NCBI GenBank assembly: GCA_040387755.1 | Contig: JAZKDB010000002.1 | Span: 372,001-436,000, forward strand | From: Rurimicrobium sp040387755 | GTDB lineage: Bacteria > Bacteroidota > Bacteroidia > Chitinophagales > Chitinophagaceae | Direction: 5' to 3' | Length of the DNA stretch: 64,000 bases | Shown: one piece after another, positions 54,394-63,304 of the stretch | Position numbering within the stretch: position 1 is the stretch's first letter | Layout: every line of letters starts with the position of its first letter | Translations under genes and position numbers: made by a program | The notes under the pieces: generated by a model | What the model was told of the DNA's origin: nothing | The model's database searches: none | What the model saw: the letters and a program-made list of their open reading frames with translations, nothing else

Positions 54394-55683
54394 TTAATTT
54401 GTTTTATAAAATTGCTGTATTTGTTGATACATTTCAAAAAGTAATTCATCTGAAATTTTATCAGAACTTAATCGCACCTGATGGATAAGGGCCAACAGCT
54501 GATTGACCTTCTCTATAGAAATACCGGACTTAACACTTAATTGAAATGCAAAATTATTGTCCAGTGCGTGTGTATTTATATTGAATCTTGTACGAACCCA
54601 GTCCATAAAATGCTGCTCCATTTTCAAGGCCAAATTATGATTATCCCCCTTGTTATAATACAATATTCCTATTGTCTCAATAAATGCTAAAGAACTATTC
54701 GTAAGTTCTGGAATAATTGGGATTACCCTCTGCCTTCTTTTTGTCTGAAAAATCAAATAGCTAAGGCAACACACAAAAAAAACAATGAGAGCCCATCGAG
54801 TGGCTTTATTACGCCATAGTATTGAAAACAAGGATTCATCAGGAGTTCTGTATTTAAAATTGCCCCAATAGATTTGAAAAATATCACCATCTACCGATTG
54901 CCATATTGCATCCAGATAGGGTCGATTTTTGGGTTGTAGCAGAAAGTAATTTGAGAAGACTAGAGGTGTAGCGATAAGGGTGAGATGCCCTGCACCAACA
55001 GAGTACTGAATAAAATTGGCTTTCAATCCACTATCTTTATAGAAGCCTCCATTGTGACTGAATTGTTTTGTGCTGCCCAGTATCCTGGGTGTCTTATCAA
55101 TAGAGAAATCGGTTTCGGGCATTTTTATTGCCATAGAATCTTGCGGAGCAAACTCAAAATAACCTTTAATATCCCTGCCATGAAAACCAAAATGCTTTTC
55201 CGGAAAATCAGTTAATATAAGCGCTTCTACATTATCCTTGCCACTATTATTTTTGGATAAAGGCAAATTTTGTTTCCCGGCTAAATGCTTTATTAAAAAT
55301 TGTCTTTCTATTTGAGGGTCAAAATCAGTAGCCAAAAAAATTACCTCATTGCCCTTATTCATAAAGCGGATAATTGATTCCCACTCAGGTTTTGAAAACT
55401 GAATGGAACTTCCTACCAAAACAAGCAAAGAATTACCCATTTGGCTGAAATTATGACCTGTATTGATGCGGGTAAAATCGAAGTCGCTGTATATTGGTTT
55501 GACCTGTGCATCGGGGAAATAGTACCTTGCAGAATTGTACGCAATACGGGTATCATAAGGCTCGTTTCCTTCCCTGTTCAGATTGACAGTCCAATCTATT
55601 GGTTTCTTTTGAAGTTGATTGCAGCTGGTAAAATGCAGCAAAAGCAAAAGCAAAAAAATCTTATGTAGATTAATAGTATTCAA
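54394..55683 (-). CDS. DUF4350-domain membrane protein
   Basis: 429 aa. The N-terminal hydrophobic signal ends in HFTSC and may be a lipobox, although Phe at -3 is atypical. The periplasmic DUF4350 part (about 25-270) has SARYYFPDAQVKPIYSDFDF and LVLVGSSIQFSKPEW with a GATase-like alternating pattern. A membrane helix (WALIVFFVCCLSYLIFQTKR) follows, then a cytosolic helical region (LAFIETIGILYYNKGDNHNL) ending in a Gln/Tyr-rich tail. In Bacteroidota this domain nearly always sits in MoxR-linked operons, and its function is unknown. The gap to MoxR is five bases and to DUF4129 three bases. Confidence 0.88.
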   Translation of the reverse strand: MNTINLHKIFLLLLLLHFTSCNQLQKKPIDWTVNLNREGNEPYDTRIAYNSARYYFPDAQVKPIYSDFDFTRINTGHNFSQMGNSLLVLVGSSIQFSKPEWESIIRFMNKGNEVIFLATDFDPQIERQFLIKHLAGKQNLPLSKNNSGKDNVEALILTDFPEKHFGFHGRDIKGYFEFAPQDSMAIKMPETDFSIDKTPRILGSTKQFSHNGGFYKDSGLKANFIQYSVGAGHLTLIATPLVFSNYFLLQPKNRPYLDAIWQSVDGDIFQIYWGNFKYRTPDESLFSILWRNKATRWALIVFFVCCLSYLIFQTKRRQRVIPIIPELTNSSLAFIETIGILYYNKGDNHNLALKMEQHFMDWVRTRFNINTHALDNNFAFQLSVKSGISIEKVNQLLALIHQVRLSSDKISDELLFEMYQQIQQFYKTN

Positions 55684-55686
55684 AGA

Positions 55687-56439
55687 TTAAAGTCTTGCTT
55701 TTAATTGTTCAAATACATTTTGTACACTAGCCCATTGTTGTTCATCCACTTCCATTTTTCCAAACCATGCATATTCAAATGCAACCATTAATTGTCGATA
55801 TAATACTTTCAAATCTTCTCTTTCAAGCATTCTGTAATAATCATAATTTGTCTTATCCAGACTATACAAAATGAGTTGTTGCTGATGTAATAACTGTAAT
55901 CCTTTTACAAATAAATATCGCACTGCCAGCCTTGTATTTCCGTCCTTCAAAGCATCAACAATTTTAGCATCCCAGTCTGCTGTGGTTAAATCTTCAGTAC
56001 TTATTTCTATTTCAGATATGGTATTTACAGAGCGCTCATTTCTGTTAAACAGGAAATTTACATCTCCTTTAAAAATCCTGAATAACACGTAGCCCAAAAT
56101 AATCAAAACCAAAGCCCAGAATACAATTTGCCCCGTTACAGAAAAAAAGAACTGAAACAACTGCCCTCCTGCTTTGGCCAGCCACAATTCAAACTTTGAA
56201 GGCGAATGAGGTTTAGCCTCAGACTCAATCATATTTTTATAAGAAAAGGCTGAATCCCTTGTCAATACATTCCAATCCTGTAAAGTAATTTCCCTGGATT
56301 GAATATCTGTTGAAGGTGTAGCAATAGACGAGCTGTCAGCAATGGAAGATTCACTATTACCCGACTGTGCAAAAGAAAGCTGAACAATTAAAGCAATCCC
56401 TGAAAAGAAAATAATACAAAATTTATACAACTTGCTCAA
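55687..56439 (-). CDS. DUF4129-like membrane protein
   Basis: 250 aa from a TTG at 56439, preferred because it opens a standard signal peptide (KLYKFCIIFFSGIALIVQ then LSFAQ) and leaves a 17-base overlap with the upstream gene. The in-frame ATG at 56487 would give 266 aa and a 65-base overlap. A Ser-rich segment (SGNSESSIADSSSIATPSTD) is followed by a membrane helix (GQIVFWALVLIILGYVLFRI). The cytosolic C-terminal half (DWDAKIVDALKDGNTRLAVR, VAFEYAWFGKMEVDEQQW) resembles DUF4129, which is transglutaminase-linked in other bacteria. It is part of the MoxR operon. Confidence 0.82.
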   Translation of the reverse strand: MSKLYKFCIIFFSGIALIVQLSFAQSGNSESSIADSSSIATPSTDIQSREITLQDWNVLTRDSAFSYKNMIESEAKPHSPSKFELWLAKAGGQLFQFFFSVTGQIVFWALVLIILGYVLFRIFKGDVNFLFNRNERSVNTISEIEISTEDLTTADWDAKIVDALKDGNTRLAVRYLFVKGLQLLHQQQLILYSLDKTNYDYYRMLEREDLKVLYRQLMVAFEYAWFGKMEVDEQQWASVQNVFEQLKARL

Positions 56440-57391
56440 GGTATTTTGTTTGATATTTTTTGAATAATCGGGCCGGGTAAAAAACAAAATAAAACAGTAT
56501 AAATGATAGAGAACTGAGTAAAATGGAAATACTGAGAAACAAAGGCATTTCGGTATAACGGGTTACATAGCTCTCGAAAATTGCGGCCACAACAAATACG
56601 GGTACCAGACCAATGATTAATTTTATGGCATCTTTTGCTGCAAATTTCAATGATTGCAGACGGGTATATGTGCCGGGAAACAGAATAGACGCACCCAACA
56701 TAAAACCAGAGCAGGAAGCAATAACCAAAGCAGAAAGCTCCAAAGTACCATGGATAAAAACCACAAGAATAAATTTTCCTCCTAAATGATGCTGATAAAA
56801 CATATAATCAAAGGCGCCAACCATTATACTGTTTTTGAATAAAAAAAAGAGCGTACCTAAACCCATAAAAATCCCTGAGCCAAACATCATTAATGAAACA
56901 CGGATATTATTCCAGGCTATGAATAAAAACATAGTAAAAGAATCTCCTCTTTTGTACACGCCAAATGGGTCTCCTTTTGCAATATTCTCTTCTGTCATTT
57001 CTACATAGTCGGCACCCAATATCATTTTTACAAAAGCAGGATCAATCGCCGATGCTAATGCACCTAATAAATAAAAAGTAAGGAACAACGAAAATGAAAA
57101 CAATAAAATTCTTCGATACTTAAATGCAATTAAAGGCAGCTCTGTTTTCCAGAAAGTAAACACTCTATGTGATTCACTTTTTTTGTTTTTATAAATGTCC
57201 AGATAAATGCGGGCTGCCATTCCATTAATAAATCTGGCAGTATTGCTTCCGGAGTAAAATGTCTTGGCAAATGCCAAATCATCAACCAGATAAGAAAAGC
57301 GTTTGGCTAATTCGTCCGGGTCGTCAGTCGGATTATGCTGATACTCATCCCACCTTTCTTTATGTTGTTTTATAAATTGGCCTTCGCGCAT
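56423..57391 (-). CDS. SpoIIM-like (stage II sporulation protein M family) membrane protein
   Basis: 322 aa. It begins with a soluble helical region (MREGQFIKQHKERWDEYQHN, residues 1-100). Several membrane helices follow: ILLFSFSLFLTFYLLGALAS, FLFIAWNNIRVSLMMFGSGI, LGTLFFLFKNSIMVGAF and LVPVFVVAAIFESYVTRYTE, with the family motif FIHGTLELSALVIASCSGF. The organism need not sporulate, since Bacteroidota use this family in MoxR gene clusters. It is the first gene of the operon on the minus strand. The role is probably a membrane scaffold or transporter-like subunit; nothing more specific can be said. Confidence 0.9.
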   Translation of the reverse strand: MREGQFIKQHKERWDEYQHNPTDDPDELAKRFSYLVDDLAFAKTFYSGSNTARFINGMAARIYLDIYKNKKSESHRVFTFWKTELPLIAFKYRRILLFSFSLFLTFYLLGALASAIDPAFVKMILGADYVEMTEENIAKGDPFGVYKRGDSFTMFLFIAWNNIRVSLMMFGSGIFMGLGTLFFLFKNSIMVGAFDYMFYQHHLGGKFILVVFIHGTLELSALVIASCSGFMLGASILFPGTYTRLQSLKFAAKDAIKLIIGLVPVFVVAAIFESYVTRYTEMPLFLSISILLSSLSFILFYFVFYPARLFKKYQTKYLEQVV

Positions 57392-57661
57392 GAGTAAATA
57401 GAGGTTAGTAGCAAAGTAATGAATTTAATCCTGAGTTTCAAAAAAGAAACTGGCTAAATTTTCCTATTAAGAAACAGCAGTCTCTACGCACAAAAACAAC
57501 AAAATCCATGTAATTACAGGTCGGAATCATCTAATTAGCAGACAAAGGATGGATTAAAAAAACATACGTAATCTAGTTTTAGCAGTGCAATCCGGAAAGA
57601 AATTTGCTATGTTACTATTTCAGGATTAAGATATTCCGTACATTTCGACAACAGTAATACC

Positions 57662-58078
57662 ATGTCATTAATGAAAATACCTTATTCGCAAAAAAGACTC
57701 TTCCTGATTTCAATTCTATGCACCCTTTTATTTCTGCCAGCATTTTCAGTTCGGGCAGCATATCCCATTTGTAACACTCAAAATAAACAGAAAGAAAAAA
57801 ATCGCAGAGACAACACACTTTCTACAAATATTCAATCTTACAAGAGTGCTCCTCTTCCGATAAATGATCAAAACCAAAAAGAAGATAAAGGGATTTATGG
57901 CATTTTGGCATTTGTAACAGGGTATCTGGGTATTTTCCCGGCTGCAATAGTATTTGGCATCATTGGTTCTCAAAAACGACGAAAACTAAAAGGACTGGCA
58001 ATAGCAGGTCTTATAATGGGAATTGGTACTTTGCTTATAATATTGCTAATTTTTACTATAATATATTTTTATGTTTAA
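57662..58078 (+). CDS. Signal-peptide plus two-helix DUF4190-like protein (copy 1)
   Basis: 138 aa (a second start at 57671 is possible). An N-terminal signal (RLFLISILCTLLFLPAFSVRA) is followed by a short polar linker and two C-terminal membrane helices around YGILAFVTGYLGIFPAAIVF and KGLAIAGLIMGIGTLLIILL, separated by IGSQKRRKLKG. The helix pair with a G-x-x-x-G rich core and a basic loop resembles DUF4190. A paralogue follows at 58246. Function unknown; both lie just before parC. Confidence 0.7.
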   Translation: MSLMKIPYSQKRLFLISILCTLLFLPAFSVRAAYPICNTQNKQKEKNRRDNTLSTNIQSYKSAPLPINDQNQKEDKGIYGILAFVTGYLGIFPAAIVFGIIGSQKRRKLKGLAIAGLIMGIGTLLIILLIFTIIYFYV

Positions 58079-58156
58079 ATTCGTAATAAATCTGTTGCCT
58101 ATGTCAAAAAAGGAATCTTATGAATTCCCTCTCCTATTTTTGTAGGTAAACAATAT

Positions 58157-58180
58157 CGGATAAATGAATATTTTTGCAAC
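58157..58180 (+). promoter_or_regulatory. Promoter-like element, paired with 58683-58706
   Basis: It includes the -7 box TATTTTTG (58169-58176), 70 bases before the ATG at 58246. A near-identical 24-base element precedes parC. Confidence 0.5.
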
Positions 58181-58245
58181 AATACTTAACTAATAGCCCC
58201 AAAAGCTGTCTGCTTGAAATTCCAGGATTAAAATTCACTTAGCCA

Positions 58246-58623
58246 ATGCCGCAAAGACTTTTGTTTATCTTGATTTTTTCACTGCTTGCCCACGATGTTT
58301 TCGCAGCATTCCCTGTCAAAGAGCAGCAAAAGCGGCAAATTAATTCACAATCAATAGCACAAGAGAAAATACTTTCTGCCTATCAAAAATCGGCCATGCC
58401 TGGCTATGGAGGTAATCCTCACACCGAAGATATTGGTGTATTTGGCATATTATCCATCATATTTGCACTTACCGGACTTTTCCCTTTTGCCATTATTTGT
58501 GGTGCAATCGGCACACAAAATGGCAGGATGCTAAGAGGTTTGGCAAGAGCAGGCCTGCTTTTAGGTATTTTATGTGGGGTCATTTTCATCTGTTTTATTT
58601 TCTATTTGCAGGTTTTAGCCTGA
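58246..58623 (+). CDS. Signal-peptide plus two-helix DUF4190-like protein (copy 2)
   Basis: 125 aa. The same architecture as the gene at 57662: a signal (RLLFILIFSLLAHDVFA), a polar linker (NSQSIAQEKILSAYQKSAMP), then FGILSIIFALTGLFPFAIIC and RGLARAGLLLGILCGVIFIC with a basic GTQNGRMLRG loop. The positions of FGIL/YGIL, FPFA/FPAA, IGTQ/IGSQ and the basic loop align between the two, so they are tandem paralogues. An exact 19-base sequence just upstream recurs at 61931. No function is known. Confidence 0.72.
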   Translation: MPQRLLFILIFSLLAHDVFAAFPVKEQQKRQINSQSIAQEKILSAYQKSAMPGYGGNPHTEDIGVFGILSIIFALTGLFPFAIICGAIGTQNGRMLRGLARAGLLLGILCGVIFICFIFYLQVLA

Positions 58624-58682
58624 TTACATTCGTTTTATTTATTACCTGAGAAAAGTTGAATTATTTGTTTACATCCATTTTT

Positions 58683-58706
58683 CGGATAAAAGGATATTTT
58701 TGCAGC
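58683..58706 (+). promoter_or_regulatory. Promoter-like element upstream of parC
   Basis: Contains the -7 box TATTTTTG (58695-58702), 38 bases before the ATG at 58741. 21 of its 24 bases match 58157-58180. Confidence 0.5.
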
Positions 58707-58740
58707 CTGCTTACTATTTTAAGAAGTTTTGACCACAATA

Positions 58741-61257
58741 ATGAACGAAAACAACGAAGAATTAATACCACAGGGAAATGAATCGGTAATGATTGGCGAT
58801 ATGTACCAAAGCTGGTTTTTGGAATATGCCAGTTATGTAATTCTGGAACGTGCAGTACCTGCCGTTACAGACGGTCTTAAACCGGTACAACGACGTATCC
58901 TTCATGCCATGAAAGAAATGGACGATGGCCGGTTCAACAAAGTAGCCAACGTAGTTGGACAAACCATGCAATATCACCCACACGGAGATGCCTCTATCAG
59001 TGCAGCTATAGTCAACATCGGACAAAAAGATTTACTCATTGAAACTCAGGGAAACTGGGGCGACGAACGCACAGGTGACGGAGCTGCAGCTGCTCGTTAT
59101 ATTGAAGCTCGTTTATCAAAATTTGCGTTAGAGGTAGCCTTTAATCCGAAAACAACAAATTGGCAACTCAGCTATGATGGACGCAAGAACGAGCCACTTG
59201 CTCTGCCGATGAAATTCCCGCTTTTGCTGGCACAGGGAGCCGAAGGTATTGCCGTTGGTCTTTCTACCAAAGTATTACCGCACAATTTTTGTGAATTACT
59301 GGAAGCGTCCATCAAACATTTAAAGAACAAGCCTTTTGAACTCTATCCCGATTTCAGTACTGGTGGTACAATTGATGTAGCAAATTATAATGACGGTGCC
59401 AGAGGTGGTAAAGTGCGCGTACGTGCCCGTATTGAAGACATTGACAAGAAGAGCATTGCCATTCGCAGCGTACCATATGGAGTTACTACTTCGCAACTCG
59501 CAGATAGTATTCTGAAAGCCAATGACAATGGTAAAATTAAAATCAAAAGTGTACACGATAATACTGCAGCAGATGTAGAGCTGGTGGTACAATTGGCCAC
59601 AGGTATTTCTACCGACCAAACAATTGACGCGCTTTACGCATTTACTGATTGTGAAATTTCCATTTCTCCAAATGCCTGTGTTATTGTCAACGACAAGCCT
59701 CATTTTCTGAATGTTACAGACCTATTGAAACATTCTGTAAATGAAACGAAAGACCTGCTGTTGCGCGAATTACAAATAAAGCTGGGAGAATTGGAAGAAG
59801 ACTGGCATTTTTCGTCGCTGGAAAAAATATTTATTGAAAAACGTATCTATCGGGATATTGAAGAAGAAACAACCTGGGAAGGCGTTTTGGCTGCAATCGA
59901 TAAAGGATTGAAGCCCTATAAAAAACAATTCAGAAGAGAGATTACTCAGGATGACATTACTAAATTGACAGAAATCCGAATCAAACGTATTTCGAAATTT
60001 GATGCTTTTAAAGCCGATGAGCATATTAAAGGTGTAAATGATAACATTGCAGAAGTAACCCATAACATTGAACACCTTAATGATTATACCATTAAATATT
60101 ATGAAGGCATTCTGAAAAAATACGGGAAAGGGCGGGAACGTAAAACCGAAATCCGTCAGTTTGAAACCATACAAGCCAATACTGTAGCTATTGCCAATGC
60201 AAAATTATATGTAAACTGGAAGGAAGGTTTTGTAGGTATAGGATTGAAAAAAGATGAATTCCTGTTTGACTGCTCAGACCTTGACCATATCATCGTTTTC
60301 CGTAAAGACGGGAAAATGAGCGTTACAAAAGTGTCCGACAAAACCTTTGTAGGTAAAGATATTTTGCACGTAGATATTTTCAAAAAGAATGACGAGCGCA
60401 CTACTTACAATATGGTCTATCTGGACGGCAAATCCGGAATTGCTTACGGAAAACGTTTTAACGTAACGGGAGTAACCCGCGATAAGGAATATGACCTTAC
60501 TAAAGGCAACCCGAATAGTAAAGTACTTTATTTTACAGCCAACCCAAATGGCGAAGCTGAAGTAATATCCATTGTTCTTTCGCCAGGCAGCAAAGCCCGC
60601 GTAAAGAATTTAGACTTCTTCTTTGAAACCTTAGATATAAAAGGACGAGGTGCAGGAGGAAATCAGGTAACTAAATACCCTATTAAATCTATTAAGCTGA
60701 AAGAAAAAGGTAAGTCTACCTTATCGGCACTCAAAATATGGTTCGACCCAAATACCGGAAGATTGAATAAAGACGAAAATGGTCAGTTGTTGGGACGTTT
60801 TGCTGAAGGGGATAAAATAATTGCTTTCTATAAGGATGGAACTTACGAACTCACTGACTTTGAATTAACCAACCGCTACGAAACCGCAGATACACTTCTT
60901 ATAGAAAAATTCCATCCGGAAAATGTGATTTCAGCTATTTATCTGGATGCCGCTAATAATCAATACTATTGCAAACGTTTTGTGGTAGAAACACAAACAT
61001 TAAAAAACAAATTCTCCTTTATTAAGGATGGTGCAGGAAATGAACTGAAATTAGTGAGCACCAACTCAGAACCCAGTGCAATTATCCGCAGCGGCAAGAA
61101 AAAAAGCGAATGGATTGAAGAGCAAATCGCATTACATGAATTTACAGAAGTTACCGGATGGAAAGCAATAGGCAAAAAACTTACCATTCCTGACATCAAA
61201 GAGATTGCAATGATACCGAATGAGGAGTCAGATGCTGAAAGCCCAACATTATTTTAG
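58741..61257 (+). CDS. parC: DNA topoisomerase IV subunit A type
   Basis: 838 aa from the ATG at 58741; a TTG at 58729 is in frame but has no advantage. Topoisomerase IV unlinks daughter chromosomes. The catalytic Tyr120 is in AAARYIEARLSK, preceded by DGLKPVQRRILHAMKEM and QYHPHGDASISAA of the winged-helix domain. The C-terminal domain is divergent and has no GyrA box, unlike the gyrase subunit at the window start, which supports the ParC assignment. The C-terminus ends in an acidic tail (IPNEESDAESPTLF). No parE adjoins it here. Confidence 0.93.
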   Translation: MNENNEELIPQGNESVMIGDMYQSWFLEYASYVILERAVPAVTDGLKPVQRRILHAMKEMDDGRFNKVANVVGQTMQYHPHGDASISAAIVNIGQKDLLIETQGNWGDERTGDGAAAARYIEARLSKFALEVAFNPKTTNWQLSYDGRKNEPLALPMKFPLLLAQGAEGIAVGLSTKVLPHNFCELLEASIKHLKNKPFELYPDFSTGGTIDVANYNDGARGGKVRVRARIEDIDKKSIAIRSVPYGVTTSQLADSILKANDNGKIKIKSVHDNTAADVELVVQLATGISTDQTIDALYAFTDCEISISPNACVIVNDKPHFLNVTDLLKHSVNETKDLLLRELQIKLGELEEDWHFSSLEKIFIEKRIYRDIEEETTWEGVLAAIDKGLKPYKKQFRREITQDDITKLTEIRIKRISKFDAFKADEHIKGVNDNIAEVTHNIEHLNDYTIKYYEGILKKYGKGRERKTEIRQFETIQANTVAIANAKLYVNWKEGFVGIGLKKDEFLFDCSDLDHIIVFRKDGKMSVTKVSDKTFVGKDILHVDIFKKNDERTTYNMVYLDGKSGIAYGKRFNVTGVTRDKEYDLTKGNPNSKVLYFTANPNGEAEVISIVLSPGSKARVKNLDFFFETLDIKGRGAGGNQVTKYPIKSIKLKEKGKSTLSALKIWFDPNTGRLNKDENGQLLGRFAEGDKIIAFYKDGTYELTDFELTNRYETADTLLIEKFHPENVISAIYLDAANNQYYCKRFVVETQTLKNKFSFIKDGAGNELKLVSTNSEPSAIIRSGKKKSEWIEEQIALHEFTEVTGWKAIGKKLTIPDIKEIAMIPNEESDAESPTLF

Positions 61258-61324
61258 AAGAAAAAGTTTTACCTTTAAACACCAGAATAAAATATCTTAA
61301 GGGGAATAGTATACCTATTTAGTA

Positions 61325-61939
61325 ATGAAAAAAATTGAATTAGAGATTGTAGCATTGTCGCATAGCATTACACAAAACAATTCGTATGCTATAGTGTTGG
61401 GCGAACTGGATGGACAACGCAGAATGCCTATTGTAATTGGTGCTTTTGAGGCACAGGCTATCGCAGTTGCCTTAGAGCGAATGCAGCCTACCCGCCCCTT
61501 GACACATGATTTGTTTTTTGGCTTCATGAACAAATTTGGTATTGATTTGTTGGAAGTTATTATTTACAAACTTGAAGAAGGCATCTTTTTTGCTAAACTG
61601 GTTTGTTTACAAAATCATGCCGAAATTATTGAGATTGACTCCAGAACATCTGATGCACTTGCATTGGCAGTAAGAGCTAATTGCCGGATTTACACTTATG
61701 AGAGTATAATTGAATCTGCATCACAGTTTTTAAATAATGAAGAACGCCCCAGTAAAAGGGCCATACAAGCCCAATCGGCTCCTGATGCTTTTCAGGAAGA
61801 AGCAGAGTCTGGCAGCGACTTGAAAAATTTGAGTTTTGAAGAATTGAATACGCTCTTACAAAAAGTTTTGGAACAGGAAGATTACGTAAGGGCAATACAT
61901 ATACGTGACGAAATCAATAACAGAGGTACGCAGGATTAA
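61325..61939 (+). CDS. Bifunctional nuclease family protein with UVR motif
   Basis: 204 aa. The N-terminal ~130 residues are a bifunctional nuclease (DUF151/BFN) domain: LSHSITQNNSYAIVLGELDG, RRMPIVIGAFEAQAIAVALE, RPLTHDLFFGFMNKFGIDLL and IEIDSRTSDALALAVRANCR. After a Ser/Ala/Glu linker (residues 143-165) comes a UVR motif (LSFEELNTLLQKVLEQEDYV then RAIHIRDEIN), the UvrB-UvrC interaction helix pair. The combination is a known Bacteroidota architecture and suggests a link to DNA repair or protein quality control. It lies 67 bases after parC and ends 51 bases before the M43 protease gene. Confidence 0.9.
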   Translation: MKKIELEIVALSHSITQNNSYAIVLGELDGQRRMPIVIGAFEAQAIAVALERMQPTRPLTHDLFFGFMNKFGIDLLEVIIYKLEEGIFFAKLVCLQNHAEIIEIDSRTSDALALAVRANCRIYTYESIIESASQFLNNEERPSKRAIQAQSAPDAFQEEAESGSDLKNLSFEELNTLLQKVLEQEDYVRAIHIRDEINNRGTQD

Positions 61940-61990
61940 AATTCACTTACGAAACAATACCCCTATCACAAAATAAAGGCTGCTTTCTAT

Positions 61991-63304
61991 ATGAAAACCT
62001 CATTAACTCTTATTGTCCTGAGCTTACTGTTTCAGTTAAATGTGAAGGGGCAACGCAATTGCGGGCAAGCTGCGATGTACCAACATTTGGAAACATTGCA
62101 TCCGGGTGCATTGTCTGTAATTGAAGAAAACAGGGCAAAAGTGCAATCCGGCATTTCAGCGAAACAAAAAACAAATTCTGCATTTTATAAAACTACCGAA
62201 ACAGCCTTTATTCCCGTTGTATTTCATTTTGTCATTGATTCATCTCAATTTAAGCAGCTTAATGGCATTAGCGGTATTGAACAAAGAATAAAGTCGCAAA
62301 TGAAAGTAATCAACGACGACTTTAACGGAAACAATGCCGACAAAATAAAAGTCCCCTCCGTTTGGACACCCATTTTTGCAACAGTAGGACTTGAATTTGG
62401 ACTGGCACGTATTGACCCGAGCGGCAACCCTACTCCGGGATACGATATTAAAATCGTTCCAAACGGCAAAACATTCATAGTAACCGATGGTGCAAAGGCA
62501 GCAAAATTTGCTGCCAGCGGAGGCACAGATGCCTGGGACAATACTAAATACCTGAATATCTGGATTGCCAATATTAAAGATGGGGGGTCTAATATTCTCG
62601 GTGTTACAGTACCTCCTGCTACACCTTTTTATACCGCACCGGAGTATGGAATCACCCTGAATACTTATTCTTTCGGAGTGCGCAGCAGCTGGAGCGAAAC
62701 ATTCATTACGAATATCGACAAAGGAAGAACACTCACACACGAGCTGGGACATTATTTTTATTTAGTACACACCTGGGGAGATGATAATGGCCTTTGTGTA
62801 GCCAGTGGAGGAAGCGATGACGATATTGCAGACACTCCCGAAGAGGCTGATGCTACTTTTGGTGATCCAACATTTCCGAGATTTGATGCCTGTACCCCAA
62901 CGGGAAATGGTATCATGTTTATGAATTATATGGATTACACAAACGACTCGTCCATGTATATGTTTACCGCAGAACAAGCTGCTGTTATCAATCAAGAGAT
63001 TAGCGCAGGCGGACGCTCCTATTCCTTAACGCTCAATAAATATTTGGGTGACACCCAATACAATGCTCCGATTGCCATCCGATTGTTCCCTAACCCTACT
63101 CAGGGAATGATTACCATTGAATATGACTTCACCAAGAATCCATTGAAAAAAATAGAAGTGTACAATATTTTAGGTCAAAGACTGATTGAAATATCCAACC
63201 AAAATATCAACTCTATCGATATGAGAGCCTGGGCCAAAGGTCTTTACTTTGTGCATTGCCAGTTTGAGAAAGAAATGATTAAACAAAAAATAATTTTAGA
63301 ATAA
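61991..63304 (+). CDS. T9SS-sorted M43 (pappalysin-like) metalloprotease
   Basis: 437 aa with a signal peptide (LIVLSLLFQLNVKGQ). The zinc motif is HELGHYFYLVH; the Gly normal in HExxHxxGxxH is Tyr. The Met-turn is MFMNYMDYTND. Cys residues around CTPTGN and CVASGG fit disulfides of the M43 fold. IPVVFHFVIDSSQFKQ (strand) and VINDDFNGNNADKIKVPSVW precede the site. The last ~75 residues (LFPNPTQGMITIEYD, VYNILGQRLIEI, AKGLYFVHCQ) form a type A T9SS tail. It is secreted and likely digests proteins outside the cell. The mqnE gene starts directly after the stop. Confidence 0.92.
   Translation: MKTSLTLIVLSLLFQLNVKGQRNCGQAAMYQHLETLHPGALSVIEENRAKVQSGISAKQKTNSAFYKTTETAFIPVVFHFVIDSSQFKQLNGISGIEQRIKSQMKVINDDFNGNNADKIKVPSVWTPIFATVGLEFGLARIDPSGNPTPGYDIKIVPNGKTFIVTDGAKAAKFAASGGTDAWDNTKYLNIWIANIKDGGSNILGVTVPPATPFYTAPEYGITLNTYSFGVRSSWSETFITNIDKGRTLTHELGHYFYLVHTWGDDNGLCVASGGSDDDIADTPEEADATFGDPTFPRFDACTPTGNGIMFMNYMDYTNDSSMYMFTAEQAAVINQEISAGGRSYSLTLNKYLGDTQYNAPIAIRLFPNPTQGMITIEYDFTKNPLKKIEVYNILGQRLIEISNQNINSIDMRAWAKGLYFVHCQFEKEMIKQKIILE

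Noticed and set aside
58105..58140. Terminator after the first DUF4190-like gene
   Set aside because: Only a five-base GGAAT/ATTCC stem, separated from the T run by CCTCTCC; not convincing.
58729..58741. TTG start for the parC gene
   Set aside because: The ATG at 58741 is four codons downstream, gives a normal family start and places the catalytic Tyr at 120 as in E. coli ParC.
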